Source: Pseudoalteromonas rubra (GTDB lineage Bacteria; Pseudomonadota; Gammaproteobacteria; Enterobacterales; Alteromonadaceae). Taken from it: DNA of 64,000 nucleotides. Positions 46,331-55,082 of the stretch are shown here, one piece after another (position 1 is the stretch's first letter; every line of letters starts with the position of its first letter). The DNA is taken from NCBI RefSeq assembly GCF_000238295.3, contig NZ_AHCD03000035.1, forward strand, positions 310,001 through 374,000. Reading direction: 5' to 3'. The notes beneath the pieces were generated by a model, which worked only from the letters and a program-made list of their open reading frames with translations, made no database searches and had not been told where the DNA came from. Position numbers and translations under genes: made by a program.

Positions 46331-46365
46331 TTGGCTTAGTCTACTTCTTGCTTTACCATTGTCAA
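46331..46365. promoter_or_regulatory. Divergent bioB and bioA promoters
   Basis: Leftward, for bioB: a perfect -35 TTGACA (complement of 46360-46365) and -10 TAGACT (complement of 46338-46343), spacing 16. Rightward, for bioA: -35 TTGGCT (46331-46336) and -10 TACCAT (46354-46359), spacing 17, with initiation predicted near 46366 inside the operator. Both pairs were read by eye. Confidence 0.6.
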
Positions 46366-46392
46366 CACAGACCACTTAAGCAAGGTTTACAA
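46359..46392. promoter_or_regulatory. BirA (biotin) operator
   Basis: TTGTCAACA (46359-46367), 16 bases, then GGTTTACAA (46384-46392). The E. coli bio operator is TTGTAAACC-N16-GGTTTACAA; the right half is exact, the left half matches at 7 of 9, and the spacing is identical. It covers the bioB -35 box and the predicted bioA start site, and abuts the bioA GTG codon. Binding of biotinyl-AMP-loaded BirA should silence both directions. Confidence 0.9.
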
Positions 46393-47682
46393 GTGAGCAA
46401 TAATAACACAGTTGATTTAGCCTTCGATAAAGCACATATCTGGCATCCCTACACCTCTATGCTGGATCCGCTGCCCGTTTATCCGGCCAGTCATACTCTA
46501 GGCAATCGCATTCACCTGGAGACTGGCGAAGAATTGATTGATGGTATGGCATCCTGGTGGAGCGCTATTCATGGCTATAGTCACCCTGAAATTGTGGCAG
46601 CAATCACTGAACAAGCAGGCAAGATGAGTCATGTGATGTTTGGCGGACTCACGCACGCTCCGGCTGTTGAGTTGTGCAAAAAGCTGGTGGCCATGACTCC
46701 AGTGCCACTTAAAAAGGTATTTCTGGCTGACAGCGGCTCGGTCAGTGTTGAGGTGGCAATTAAAATGGCTCTGCAATACTGGCTAAGCAAGGGACATACG
46801 CGCAAAACTAAACTCATGACTGCCCAAAAAGGGTATCATGGTGATACCTTTGCCGCCATGAGCGTGTGCGATCCGGTTAATTCCATGCACAGTATGTATC
46901 AGGGCTTCCTGCCGGAGCATATTTTCGTACCTGCACCATCCGGCCGCTTCAATGAACAAGCCTGCGAAGAAGAATTGCAGCAGCTCGAAGCGTCATTTGA
47001 GGCGCATCATCAGGATGTTGCGGCATTTATCATTGAGCCAATAGTGCAAAACGCCGGTGGCATGAACTTCTACCACCCGGACTACCTGAAAAAGCTCCGT
47101 TCACTGTGTGATAAGTATGACGTTTTGCTGATCCTTGATGAAATAGCCACAGGCTTTGGCCGCACTGGAAAATTATTCGCCTGTGAGCACGCCGACATCA
47201 GTCCAGACATCCTCTGTCTGGGTAAAGCCCTGACCGGTGGTACAATGACACTGTCTGCGACGCTTACCACTGATGAAATAGCCGTTGGGATCAGCCAGGG
47301 CGAAGCCAAAGTACTGATGCACGGCCCAACTTTTATGGGTAACCCACTGGCCTGTGCTGCCGCTAATGCTAGTCTGTCACTGTTGCAAAGCAATGTCTGG
47401 CAGCAACAAGTGCAGCGTCTGGAGCAAAGTTTACGGATGCTTGAACGTTGCAACGCGCTGGGTGCCGTGCAGGATGTCAGAGTGCTCGGTGCAATTGGAG
47501 TTGTTGAATTAAACCGTACAATTGACGTGGCGAAAATACAGCGTTTCTTTATCGAAAAAGGCTTATGGATCCGCCCGTTTGGCAAACTCATTTACCTCAT
47601 GCCCCCCTATATCACATCGGATGATGATATTGCACACCTGGCAAACGGCATCTATCAGGCCATCGAACAGGATGCGTATTAA
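46393..47682 (+). CDS. bioA: Adenosylmethionine-8-amino-7-oxononanoate aminotransferase
   Basis: Transfers the amino group of S-adenosylmethionine to 8-amino-7-oxononanoate, giving 7,8-diaminopelargonate. 429 residues from the GTG at 46393, the same length as E. coli BioA. FDKAHIWHPYTSMLDPLPVY opens the protein; MASWWSAIHGYSHPEI, IVQNAGGMNFYHPDYL, LDEIATGFGRTG and the PLP lysine in ILCLGKALTGG follow. The start is supported by AAGG seven bases upstream, and because a start at 46321 would put the BirA operator inside the gene. Confidence 0.96.
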   Translation: MSNNNTVDLAFDKAHIWHPYTSMLDPLPVYPASHTLGNRIHLETGEELIDGMASWWSAIHGYSHPEIVAAITEQAGKMSHVMFGGLTHAPAVELCKKLVAMTPVPLKKVFLADSGSVSVEVAIKMALQYWLSKGHTRKTKLMTAQKGYHGDTFAAMSVCDPVNSMHSMYQGFLPEHIFVPAPSGRFNEQACEEELQQLEASFEAHHQDVAAFIIEPIVQNAGGMNFYHPDYLKKLRSLCDKYDVLLILDEIATGFGRTGKLFACEHADISPDILCLGKALTGGTMTLSATLTTDEIAVGISQGEAKVLMHGPTFMGNPLACAAANASLSLLQSNVWQQQVQRLEQSLRMLERCNALGAVQDVRVLGAIGVVELNRTIDVAKIQRFFIEKGLWIRPFGKLIYLMPPYITSDDDIAHLANGIYQAIEQDAY

Positions 47683-47716
47683 TTAAGAGCAGCACCGCAA
47701 TAAAGTTCGACAAAAA

Positions 47717-47749
47717 TGCAAAGTTGGTAATTTTTTTGCCAATTTTGCA
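47717..47749. repeat. Imperfect 13-bp inverted repeat upstream of kamA-like gene
   Basis: TGCAAAGTTGGTA (47717-47729) and TGCCAATTTTGCA (47737-47749) pair with two mismatches around a T-rich loop. It lies 35 bp after bioA and about 105 bp before the KamA-type gene. It could terminate bioA or serve as a protein-binding site; the T run is in the loop, not after the stem. Confidence 0.5.
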
Positions 47750-47854
47750 ATTATTTACGATATTTCATCGATTGTACCTGAAATCATTTCACGGCTTTGT
47801 TAGACTAGGCGACTTTGATTGTAAATTCCGAATAAAGTCGAGAATCGAGCTACT

Positions 47855-49192
47855 ATGCAACAAACCGTCAAATTGCAGCCAGCTGAAGCTTATCAGCCGC
47901 CCCGCTTTACTGTTTATCAACATCGTCAGATTGATAAAATTGAGCAACTTGAAAAACTGCCTGAGCACCTGCGTTTCCAGATGAAGGTGGTTGCAAATGT
48001 TTTCCCTTTCCGCGTTAATAACTATGTTATTGAAGAACTCATTGACTGGGACAAGGTGCCCAATGATCCCGTTTTCCAGCTTACTTTCCCGCAACGTGGC
48101 ATGCTGGACGATGAGTCTTATGAAGAAATGGCAGCGCTGCTAAAGCGCGAGCATACGCCAGAAGAAGTCTTCGAGCTGTCGACTAAACTAAGACAAAAGC
48201 TCAACCCGCACCCGGCCGGTCAGATGGACAAAAACGTCCCGACCTTTGACGGAGAGCGTGTAGAAGGCATTCAGCACAAGTATAAAGAAACCGTCTTGTT
48301 CTTCCCGGCACAGGGCCAGTACTGTCACTCTTATTGTACTTTCTGTTTCCGTTGGGCACAGTTCGTAGGTAAAGCAACACGCTTTAACAACAACGATGAA
48401 GAGCTACTGCACAGCTACCTGGAAGAGCATACCGAAGTCACCGATCTTCTTATGACAGGTGGCGACCCTATGGTAATGCGTACAGTAAAACTGCGTAAGT
48501 ACCTCGAAGCGCTAAAAGAGCCGCGCTTTGATCACATTCGTACTATCCGTATTGGTACCAAATCTCTGACTTTCTGGCCATTCCGTTATGTCACAGATCC
48601 AGACGCACAAGACTTGTTGGCACTGCTCAAAGAGCTGGTTGATGCCGGAAAGCATGTGTCAATCATGGCACACGTTAACCACAAGCAAGAGCTGCGCACT
48701 GACATTGCTAAAGAAGCGATTAAGCTGCTGCGCAAAACGGGTGCTCAGATCCGGACTCAGGCCCCGCTACTTAACCACCTTAACACCGACCCTGAAATGT
48801 GGTCTGAAATGTGGAAAGAGCAAACTCAGATGGGCATGATCCCATATTACATGTTCATTGAGCGTGACACCGGCGCCAAGCGCTACTTTGAGTTACCGTT
48901 GTACAGAACCTGGGAAATTTTCCGTGACGCTTATAAAGAGGTTTCGGGTGTAAGCCGGACGGTACGCGGACCTTCTATGAGTGCGGGTCCAGGTAAAGTC
49001 GAGGTTTCAGGTGTGACTGAAATCAACGGTGAGAAAGTATTCGTGTTGCGTTTCATTCAGGCACGTAACCCGGACTGGGTTCAGAGACCTTTCTTTGCCA
49101 AATATGATGAAGAAGCGACCTGGCTGGACGGCCTCAAGCCGGCATTTGGCGAGGAGAAGTTCTTCTGGCAAGACGAATACGACGCCATGTAA
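47855..49192 (+). CDS. KamA-family radical SAM protein (lysine 2,3-aminomutase-like)
   Basis: 445 residues. The radical SAM cluster motif is C157-x3-C161-x2-C164 in QYCHSYCTFCFRW, followed by TDLLMTGGDPMVM. The PLP-binding region typical of aminomutases lies toward the C-terminus (RTVRGPSMSAGPGKVEVSG). The N-terminal 130 residues are longer than in EpmB and contain FRVNNYVIEELIDWDKVPND, as in lysine 2,3-aminomutase. It stands alone, without an acetyltransferase (AblB) or EF-P gene beside it, so whether it makes beta-lysine as an osmolyte or acts on another amino acid is open. It ends in a terminator at 49209-49235. Confidence 0.88.
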   Translation: MQQTVKLQPAEAYQPPRFTVYQHRQIDKIEQLEKLPEHLRFQMKVVANVFPFRVNNYVIEELIDWDKVPNDPVFQLTFPQRGMLDDESYEEMAALLKREHTPEEVFELSTKLRQKLNPHPAGQMDKNVPTFDGERVEGIQHKYKETVLFFPAQGQYCHSYCTFCFRWAQFVGKATRFNNNDEELLHSYLEEHTEVTDLLMTGGDPMVMRTVKLRKYLEALKEPRFDHIRTIRIGTKSLTFWPFRYVTDPDAQDLLALLKELVDAGKHVSIMAHVNHKQELRTDIAKEAIKLLRKTGAQIRTQAPLLNHLNTDPEMWSEMWKEQTQMGMIPYYMFIERDTGAKRYFELPLYRTWEIFRDAYKEVSGVSRTVRGPSMSAGPGKVEVSGVTEINGEKVFVLRFIQARNPDWVQRPFFAKYDEEATWLDGLKPAFGEEKFFWQDEYDAM

Positions 49193-49208
49193 GGCATTAA
49201 TGCATAAG

Positions 49209-49235
49209 AAAGCCGACATTCACGTCGGCTTTTTC
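49209..49235 (+). terminator. Rho-independent terminator of the KamA-type gene
   Basis: AAAGCCGAC (49209-49217) pairs with GTCGGCTTT (49224-49232) around six bases, followed by a T run. It can also serve the convergent minus-strand gene at 49262, whose side has an A/T-rich tail. Confidence 0.9.
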
Positions 49236-49261
49236 TTTATTTGATAACCCACTGTTTTTGG

Positions 49262-49696
49262 TTACCATTCGAACATATACGCCATTTTGCTAATAGTTCT
49301 CAGAGCGACGCCATGTGTGTTGCGTTTAGCATATAAATGCTGCATCGACTTATCTTTGACTTCGCCAACAATCACTTCTTTGACCTGATACCCCATCGCC
49401 TGTGCAGCACTGGCATAGGCCACAAACTCCCAGCGTTTGATATTAGGGTTATCAGCTATCACCAGCGGGATCCCCTCAGCCAGCGCATTAATAAAGCGTG
49501 CCAGATTCAGATTATGATATTCCGGTAACCTGAACTTCTCAAAATGGTACTCGCCTTGCTCATTATGAAAGTAATCATCTGTTGCACAAATGACAAATTG
49601 TGTCTCGTCACCCGCCACCAGCTCGTCAGCCAGCGCATACGCGTAATGTGTTTTCCCAGAGCCAGGTAATCCCCGTAATATAAATGCCTGTTTCAT
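49262..49696 (-). CDS. Small P-loop ATPase/kinase, N4BP2-like
   Basis: 144 residues. Walker A is FILRGLPGSGKTHYAYALAD at the N-terminus; FVICATDDYFHN and IPLVIADNPNIKRWEF are the acceptor-side segments seen in small AAA_33/N4BP2-like or polynucleotide-kinase-like ATPases. The lid region KDKSMQHLYAKRNTHGVALR carries the basic residues expected to contact phosphate. It stands alone between two terminators. The phosphorylated substrate is unknown. Confidence 0.8.
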   Translation of the reverse strand: MKQAFILRGLPGSGKTHYAYALADELVAGDETQFVICATDDYFHNEQGEYHFEKFRLPEYHNLNLARFINALAEGIPLVIADNPNIKRWEFVAYASAAQAMGYQVKEVIVGEVKDKSMQHLYAKRNTHGVALRTISKMAYMFEW

Positions 49697-50058
49697 CTAT
49701 TGAACGACTTATATCCAGTTTTTCTTAGTAGTAGAGTGACATAATGCCATAATTTTCGCATTTAAGTAATTTATCGAGTACCTGCAAGCTGTTTTTTAGT
49801 GTTGCGTCATTAATCTTGCTCACTATCTCCGGGAAGAACCAACTCAAATGGTCAATTATCGAACTCACATCCCCTGTCAGTTGCCATTGGGTGTAAAAAA
49901 GCCCAAAGAAATTGCCCTACTCTGGCATTTGGTGGTTTTTTTATGTGTCTATCGCAGGTAAGATACGACATAGCTGACTGCGCAAAAAGCGTGGTCATGG
50001 CAGTGAGTTAAACAACACACGCAACAGACTAATTATAAATAATCATTTTGGAGTAAAG
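49697..50058. other. Leader region upstream of asnS
   Basis: 362 bp without a credible gene. CCAAA (49903-49907) and GCC pair with GGC and TTTGG (49928-49932), and the stem is followed by T7 (49936-49942), which would form a weak attenuator-like hairpin about 115 bases before asnS. No T-box stem or specifier codon is apparent. The promoter is not identifiable by eye. Confidence 0.3.
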
Positions 50059-51456
50059 ATGAGCCACACAGCGATAACGGAGCTACTAGCAGGCACCGTT
50101 GCGGTAGACAGCCAGGTTACTGTAAAAGGCTGGATCCGTACACGACGCGATTCAAAAGCAGGTATTTCATTCCTAGCCGTCCACGACGGTTCTTGTTTCG
50201 ATCCTATTCAAGCCGTAGTCCCTAATTCGCTTAATAATTATGAAGAAGTGACTCGTCTTACCGCAGGCTGCTCTGTAGCTGTTACCGGCGTTCTGGTTGC
50301 CTCTGAAGGTCAGGGTCAGGCATTTGAAATTCAGGCTAACAAGGTCGAAGTTCTGGGCTGGGTTGAAAATCCGGATACCTATCCAATGGCCGCTAAGCGT
50401 CACAGTATCGAGTATCTTCGTGAGCATGCTCACCTGCGTCCGCGCACTAACGTAATTGGTGCGGTTACCCGTGTTCGTAACTGCCTGTCACAGGCTATCC
50501 ACCGTTTCTTCCATGAACGAGGATACATGTGGATCAGCACGCCTATTATCACAGCAAGTGACTGTGAAGGTGCCGGTGAAATGTTCCGTGTTTCTACACT
50601 GGATATGCAAAATCTGCCACGTACTGACAAAGGTGATATTGATTACAGCGAAGACTTCTTCGGTAAAGAAGCGTTTCTGACTGTATCTGGTCAGCTAAAC
50701 GGTGAAACCTATGCCAGCGCAATGTCAAAGATTTATACTTTTGGCCCAACATTCCGTGCTGAAAACTCCAATACATCACGCCACCTGGCTGAGTTCTGGA
50801 TGGTTGAGCCTGAAGTTGCTTTTGCCGATCTGGACGACATCGCCGCTCTTGCTGAAGATATGCTGAAATATGCCTTTAAGGCCGTACTGGATGAGCGCCG
50901 TGATGACATGGAGTTCTTTGCCCAGCGTATCGAAAAACAGGCTATTACACGTCTTGAGTCATTCATCGACAAAGACTTTGCACAGGTTGACTATACCGAT
51001 GCTATCGAGATCCTGAAAAACTGTGGTAAGAAGTTTGAATTCCCGGTTGACTGGGGCGTAGATCTGCAATCGGAGCACGAACGTTACCTGGCTGAAGAAC
51101 ACTTTAATGCGCCTGTCGTTATCAAGAACTACCCGCGTGATATTAAAGCCTTCTACATGCGTCAGAATGAAGACGGAAAAACCGTTGCGGCGATGGACGT
51201 TGTAGCACCGGGTATTGGCGAAATCATCGGTGGCTCTCAGCGTGAAGAGCGCCTTGATGTTCTGGACCAACGCCTTGAAGAAATGGGCCTGGATAAAGAA
51301 GATTACAGCTGGTACCGCGACCTGCGTAAATACGGCACAGTGCCACACTCGGGCTTTGGTCTGGGTTTTGAGCGTTTAGTTGCTTACGTAACGGGTATGG
51401 GCAACGTCCGTGACGTTATCGCCTTCCCGCGCACAAAAGGCAGTGCAACCTACTAA
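50059..51456 (+). CDS. asnS: Asparagine--tRNA ligase
   Basis: Charges tRNA-Asn. 465 residues, as in E. coli (466). The N-terminal OB-fold anticodon-binding domain (VKGWIRTRRDSKAGISFLAV) is followed by the class II catalytic core: motif 2 FRAENSNTSRHLAEFWMVEP and motif 3 GFGLGFERLVAYVTGM near the C-terminus. Codon use is biased toward preferred codons. AGT-rich leader and GGAG nine bases upstream of the ATG set the start. A strong terminator follows. Confidence 0.98.
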   Translation: MSHTAITELLAGTVAVDSQVTVKGWIRTRRDSKAGISFLAVHDGSCFDPIQAVVPNSLNNYEEVTRLTAGCSVAVTGVLVASEGQGQAFEIQANKVEVLGWVENPDTYPMAAKRHSIEYLREHAHLRPRTNVIGAVTRVRNCLSQAIHRFFHERGYMWISTPIITASDCEGAGEMFRVSTLDMQNLPRTDKGDIDYSEDFFGKEAFLTVSGQLNGETYASAMSKIYTFGPTFRAENSNTSRHLAEFWMVEPEVAFADLDDIAALAEDMLKYAFKAVLDERRDDMEFFAQRIEKQAITRLESFIDKDFAQVDYTDAIEILKNCGKKFEFPVDWGVDLQSEHERYLAEEHFNAPVVIKNYPRDIKAFYMRQNEDGKTVAAMDVVAPGIGEIIGGSQREERLDVLDQRLEEMGLDKEDYSWYRDLRKYGTVPHSGFGLGFERLVAYVTGMGNVRDVIAFPRTKGSATY

Positions 51457-51472
51457 TCTTATTGAGTGTTAA

Positions 51473-51497
51473 AAAGCCCCTTCCGGGGCTTTTTTTA
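51473..51497. terminator. Bidirectional terminator between asnS and the chitinase gene
   Basis: AAAGCCCC (51473-51480), loop TTCC, GGGGCTTT (51485-51492) followed by T5 on the plus strand; the A run at 51471-51475 provides the U-tract for the minus strand. Confidence 0.93.
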
Positions 51498-51510
51498 TAT
51501 CAGCTGAACC

Positions 51511-52731
51511 TTATCGAGCTGCCACATAATTCTGACATGTACCCAATTCGGTATATCTGTGTGCGTGACCTTCTGTCATGGGGGCAACACCATGTAATGG
51601 ACCACCATTGACACGCCAGTTTTTCCCTTCAAAGCTCACAACATCCCCTGTTTGATAAACACTGGGGTATGGTTGCCAGGCGTCACTACAAGGCTGACAC
51701 TTAGGTAGCACCTCACCAATGGCATCTAACAACTTATTCTTGTCACCGCGTGCGTCCTGATGGAGTTCCCAGATAAAAATGCCGGGATAGCCATTGTCGG
51801 CAACAAATTGCGACTTTGTCCGAACCAATTCAGGGGTTTCCCAAAAGTGTAAATAGTTATCCATTTCATAGAAACCCGCGTTGTAGTCCACACCTAACCC
51901 ATCAACAAAGGTCTCTACAATCTCACGCGCTGTGTACGTCGTCACCGGACCACTCACGCCATCAGGGAATGATTTATTATAAAAAGGTATTCCCAAGCTG
52001 GTTTTACTCACGTCGTACTTAGTGATCATGCTCTGGCTCCATTGCGCAGGATTCACCAGGCCATCATGGATATACGACCAGGCTGCGTGATGGTTTTTCG
52101 GTGAGCCACCCCAGCCTCCGGTGTAGTCGTAGGCCATAAAGCGAATGTAATCGGCATGGTCATCCAGATCTGGATGAAAATTAATGCCTGACCAGCCACC
52201 GGCCTGAACATCTACGCTCACTTCAAGATGTGCGGGTAATGCAGCTCTGAGATCTTTGACCAGGTTAAGCAAATAACCACTCTCTACCGGGTTTGGCTGG
52301 TTGTAGGTACTCCAGTCTTCCCAGTCGACATCGATACCGTCTAGGTTATGCAGCTCAGCGTAAGCAACCAGATTTTTTACCAGGTTTGCTCGCGCCTGTT
52401 CGTCCATCGACAGGAAATCAACCCCGGCACCGCCGACTGAAATCATTACACCGGTATTGTTAGCGTGCGCGTGTGCCACAATGTCATCAATATAGCGGTC
52501 GGCCTCAAGCGTGTTTAGCGTACCATCGGCGTTTGGATACGCAAATGCCACTATAATATGGGTGAGTTTATCAGTGGCCAGATCCTGAACATCCAGCTGA
52601 CCGCCCGCAGGGTAATCCCAGGTGGAATAAAAGCCTTCCACCCTTGGGCAAAATGAATCTTGTGCCCAGGCCGCCTGCATTGACAGACCAGATATAGCTA
52701 CAGCTAAAGTTAGACAGGTTTTCTTAAACAT
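51511..52731 (-). CDS. Secreted GH18 chitinase with chitin-binding C-terminus
   Basis: 406 residues. Signal peptide ends after AAWA (about 23). The GH18 barrel has YSTWDYPAGGQLDV, SVGGAG (the SxGG strand) and the catalytic DxxDxDxE as DGIDVDWE at 131-138 with Glu138 the proton donor; FMAYDYTGGW and FIWELHQDARGD close the barrel. The last 55 residues (AWQPYPSVYQTGDVVSFEGK, then NWRV) resemble a CBM5/12 chitin-binding domain. The start at 52731 has GGAG six bases upstream; an ATG four codons earlier is not needed. It degrades chitin or related glucosamine polymers outside the cell. Solitary gene. Confidence 0.94.
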   Translation of the reverse strand: MFKKTCLTLAVAISGLSMQAAWAQDSFCPRVEGFYSTWDYPAGGQLDVQDLATDKLTHIIVAFAYPNADGTLNTLEADRYIDDIVAHAHANNTGVMISVGGAGVDFLSMDEQARANLVKNLVAYAELHNLDGIDVDWEDWSTYNQPNPVESGYLLNLVKDLRAALPAHLEVSVDVQAGGWSGINFHPDLDDHADYIRFMAYDYTGGWGGSPKNHHAAWSYIHDGLVNPAQWSQSMITKYDVSKTSLGIPFYNKSFPDGVSGPVTTYTAREIVETFVDGLGVDYNAGFYEMDNYLHFWETPELVRTKSQFVADNGYPGIFIWELHQDARGDKNKLLDAIGEVLPKCQPCSDAWQPYPSVYQTGDVVSFEGKNWRVNGGPLHGVAPMTEGHAHRYTELGTCQNYVAAR

Positions 52732-52878
52732 AACGTGCTCCATGTTGTATAAATATTAAACACAACAAATATCACGTTAACAAAAAATTTAAAAATGAAG
52801 AATTATAATAATGCCTTACACCAGGGCGCATACTTGTACACATTTTAGTACGCCCTTGTCAGTGTAATATTCAATTAT

Positions 52879-53460
52879 TCACTTACTCTTTGAATAGAAG
52901 TTCGCAAAAATGTAATCCCGCTCTTTGATACTTTCGTGGCAGCTGGCACACACTTTTTGTATCGCACTATCCGTGCCTTTACCGGCTAGCAGTACTTTCC
53001 CTTGCTTATCAAACTGCACATATTCCCAATCACCGTGTGTAGGCGAGTAGCCAGGCTGACGTTTAATCATCATAGTGATCGTCAGAGCTTCATGGGGCGA
53101 CCCCGACTGAGAAGAAAAATTCTCTTTTAAAACAATCGTGCCCGGTGAATAGGACTTAAAGTTAGGCACAGGCTCTTCTTCGTCTTCATCCTCATCGTAA
53201 TCCTGATAGAGCCGCAAATACTCCAGGTAATTGCTTTCATACACTTTTACATCTTTATTCAGAAACACGACGATAAATTGCTGCCAATGTAATCCTGAGT
53301 GTTCAAACCCCGTTACGCGTGTCCAGTCTGTACGGTAATCGCTCAACTCAGCCTGATACTGTGGCGGTATTTTAAAGGGGTAAACCCCAAATGGATCTGC
53401 GATGACCTGGCCTGATGCAGCAATAAGACCAGCCGCCAGCGATAGCAAAACGCGTTTCAT
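52879..53460 (-). CDS. Cytochrome P460-like exported haem protein
   Basis: 193 residues with a signal peptide (1-21). A beta-rich body (FKSYSPGTIVLKENF, then MMIKRQPGYSPTHGDWEYVQFD) and C-terminal haem motif CASCH (171-175) followed by DYIFANF match the cytochrome P460 family. The lysine of MMIKR may be the haem-crosslinking type residue, but I cannot confirm it. An acidic stretch (DYDEDEDEEE, about 87-96) is unusual. It is last in a minus-strand trio with a cupredoxin and a MauG-type peroxidase, with 10 bp to the cupredoxin gene. Substrate (hydroxylamine, NO or other) unknown. Confidence 0.85.
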   Translation of the reverse strand: MKRVLLSLAAGLIAASGQVIADPFGVYPFKIPPQYQAELSDYRTDWTRVTGFEHSGLHWQQFIVVFLNKDVKVYESNYLEYLRLYQDYDEDEDEEEPVPNFKSYSPGTIVLKENFSSQSGSPHEALTITMMIKRQPGYSPTHGDWEYVQFDKQGKVLLAGKGTDSAIQKVCASCHESIKERDYIFANFYSKSK

Positions 53461-53470
53461 ACGCTGCGCC

Positions 53471-54076
53471 TTATTTTAGAGTTAGACTTAAATTGGCTCT
53501 GAGTTTTCCCTTGTACATCACCTCTACCGACTTTGCTTCTCCAGGAGAAAGCGTAACCTCGACCGGCTCATATTTAGGAATTTGTAACACAAACGTACTG
53601 GCAGATCCGGCGTCTAAGTCGATTTTATAAGTTTTTTGTTTTTTCGTGAAAGGCAGTACCTGATAGGTATCAGAATTCACGTTGGCAATGTAACTGCGCA
53701 TTTTGGGATGGATTTTGCAACCAATGCGAGTCAGTGTATTTTCTGACCAATCAGCAGACACTTTGGTTGTCTGACCCTGATTCATCAAACCCACATCAAA
53801 TTTCACACCTGAATTGGGATCATTGGCAAAAATATTATGTTGAAACTCATCAGAGTTTTTAAAGGTGATCTCACCATTTTTACCCACCACAACCACTTTT
53901 TTGTCGAACACCTTATTCGCCTGGTCTAGTTCAGCAGCCTTGGGCCCTGCCCCATTTTTTGCATACAAGATACCTGCAAAAGGCGGCTTTTTAACGAAAG
54001 TAAGTTCACCGGTTAGTGTGGCAGCCTGTGCATTAAAAACCATGCATAGGCCCAGCGCTAGCATACGTTTAATCAT
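53471..54076 (-). CDS. Cupredoxin-like exported copper protein
   Basis: 201 residues with a signal peptide (MIKRMLALGLCMVFNAQA). The type-1 copper ligand set is complete: His80 in DEFQHNIF, then Cys120, His123 and Met126 in RIGCKIHPKMRSYI. The C-terminal 55 residues form an extra beta domain. Plastocyanin-like, so a small soluble periplasmic electron carrier is expected. The start at 54076 has AAGGA nine bases upstream; the frame open to 54121 would overlap the peroxidase gene. It sits 13 bp after the MauG-type gene and 10 bp before the P460-like gene. Confidence 0.87.
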   Translation of the reverse strand: MIKRMLALGLCMVFNAQAATLTGELTFVKKPPFAGILYAKNGAGPKAAELDQANKVFDKKVVVVGKNGEITFKNSDEFQHNIFANDPNSGVKFDVGLMNQGQTTKVSADWSENTLTRIGCKIHPKMRSYIANVNSDTYQVLPFTKKQKTYKIDLDAGSASTFVLQIPKYEPVEVTLSPGEAKSVEVMYKGKLRANLSLTLK

Positions 54077-54089
54077 GGTGTTTTTTCCT

Positions 54090-55082
54090 TTATTGAGGAA
54101 TGATTGGTCGTTGGATAACAACGGGATCGGTCAACGCGGCCATAAAGGCAACCAAATCCGCCTTTTCCTGAGTTGATAGGTTGAGTGGCACAATGAGCGG
54201 GCTTACATTTTTTGTGCCCACAGCCCCCTTATCATAGTGTTCCACGACCTCTTCAAGCGTACCCAATGAACCATCGTGCATATAAGGTGCACTCATAATG
54301 ATATTTCTTAAACCCGGGGTTTTAAAAGCCCCTTTGAATTGCGCACTTTTGTCTAGTTCGAAACGCCCGTTGTCTTTGTTATCTATCCCGATGTTATGAA
54401 AGCTATCGTCTGTAAAATTTTCACCGTCATGGCATTTGGTACACCGCCCTTTACCGACAAAGACACTTAGACCCCTGATTGCTGAAGGTGACATAGCAAA
54501 TTTATTGCCCGCCAGATATTGGTCAAAGGGCGAGTTATCGCTGATGATGGTTCTTTCAAAGGCGGCGATGGCCCGGCCGACATTTTCAAATGAAATCTCA
54601 CCGTAAATTTGCGCAAACTCGTCCCGATAGAACTTAACGTCCTTTAAACGTTTGACCACATCTTTGGGGGTCATTTGCATTTCCATATCAGATACCAGAG
54701 GCCCCAAAGCCTGTTCTTCCAATGAAGCGGCTCTGCCATCCCAGAAGAAAGTGACAGACCACGCCAGATTATACAAATGTGGTGCATTTCGACCCAAGAT
54801 ATCTCCTCCACTACCAATGCCTTTGGCCAGACCGTCACTAAAGCCCAGTTCAGGGTTATGGCACGTCGCGCAAGACTGGTTATGGTGCCTCGAAAGCCGG
54901 TTATCATAGAATAGCGTTTTGCCCAACAGGATTTCTCTGTCGCTTGGCTCCTCATCATCGGGGTACTCAATGTCATCTTTATCTGGGGTGCCTAGCCCCC
55001 CTAAGTTCATACCAGCGTTGGCCCCTACTTTCACGCTGGTTATACAAAATGCTGCAATCAAAAACACTTTCAACGCACTCAT
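54090..55082 (-). CDS. MauG/CcpA-type di-haem cytochrome c peroxidase
   Basis: 330 residues with a signal peptide. Two c-type haem motifs are visible: CATCH (71-75) and CTKCH (214-218), with the family segments FYDNRLSRHHNQSCATCHNP, NAPHLYNL, FERTIISDNSPFDQYLAG and APYMHDGSLGTLEEVVEHY. It is the first gene of the trio with a cupredoxin and a P460-like cytochrome. MauG-type enzymes either detoxify hydrogen peroxide or oxidatively modify a partner protein; the partner could be the P460-like protein. GGGGGA precedes the ATG at 55082; the longer frame to 55184 adds 34 non-signal residues. Confidence 0.93.
   Translation of the reverse strand: MSALKVFLIAAFCITSVKVGANAGMNLGGLGTPDKDDIEYPDDEEPSDREILLGKTLFYDNRLSRHHNQSCATCHNPELGFSDGLAKGIGSGGDILGRNAPHLYNLAWSVTFFWDGRAASLEEQALGPLVSDMEMQMTPKDVVKRLKDVKFYRDEFAQIYGEISFENVGRAIAAFERTIISDNSPFDQYLAGNKFAMSPSAIRGLSVFVGKGRCTKCHDGENFTDDSFHNIGIDNKDNGRFELDKSAQFKGAFKTPGLRNIIMSAPYMHDGSLGTLEEVVEHYDKGAVGTKNVSPLIVPLNLSTQEKADLVAFMAALTDPVVIQRPIIPQ

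Noticed and set aside
49697..50058. T-box leader before asnS
   Set aside because: No specifier stem or T-box sequence; in this lineage asnS is not T-box regulated.
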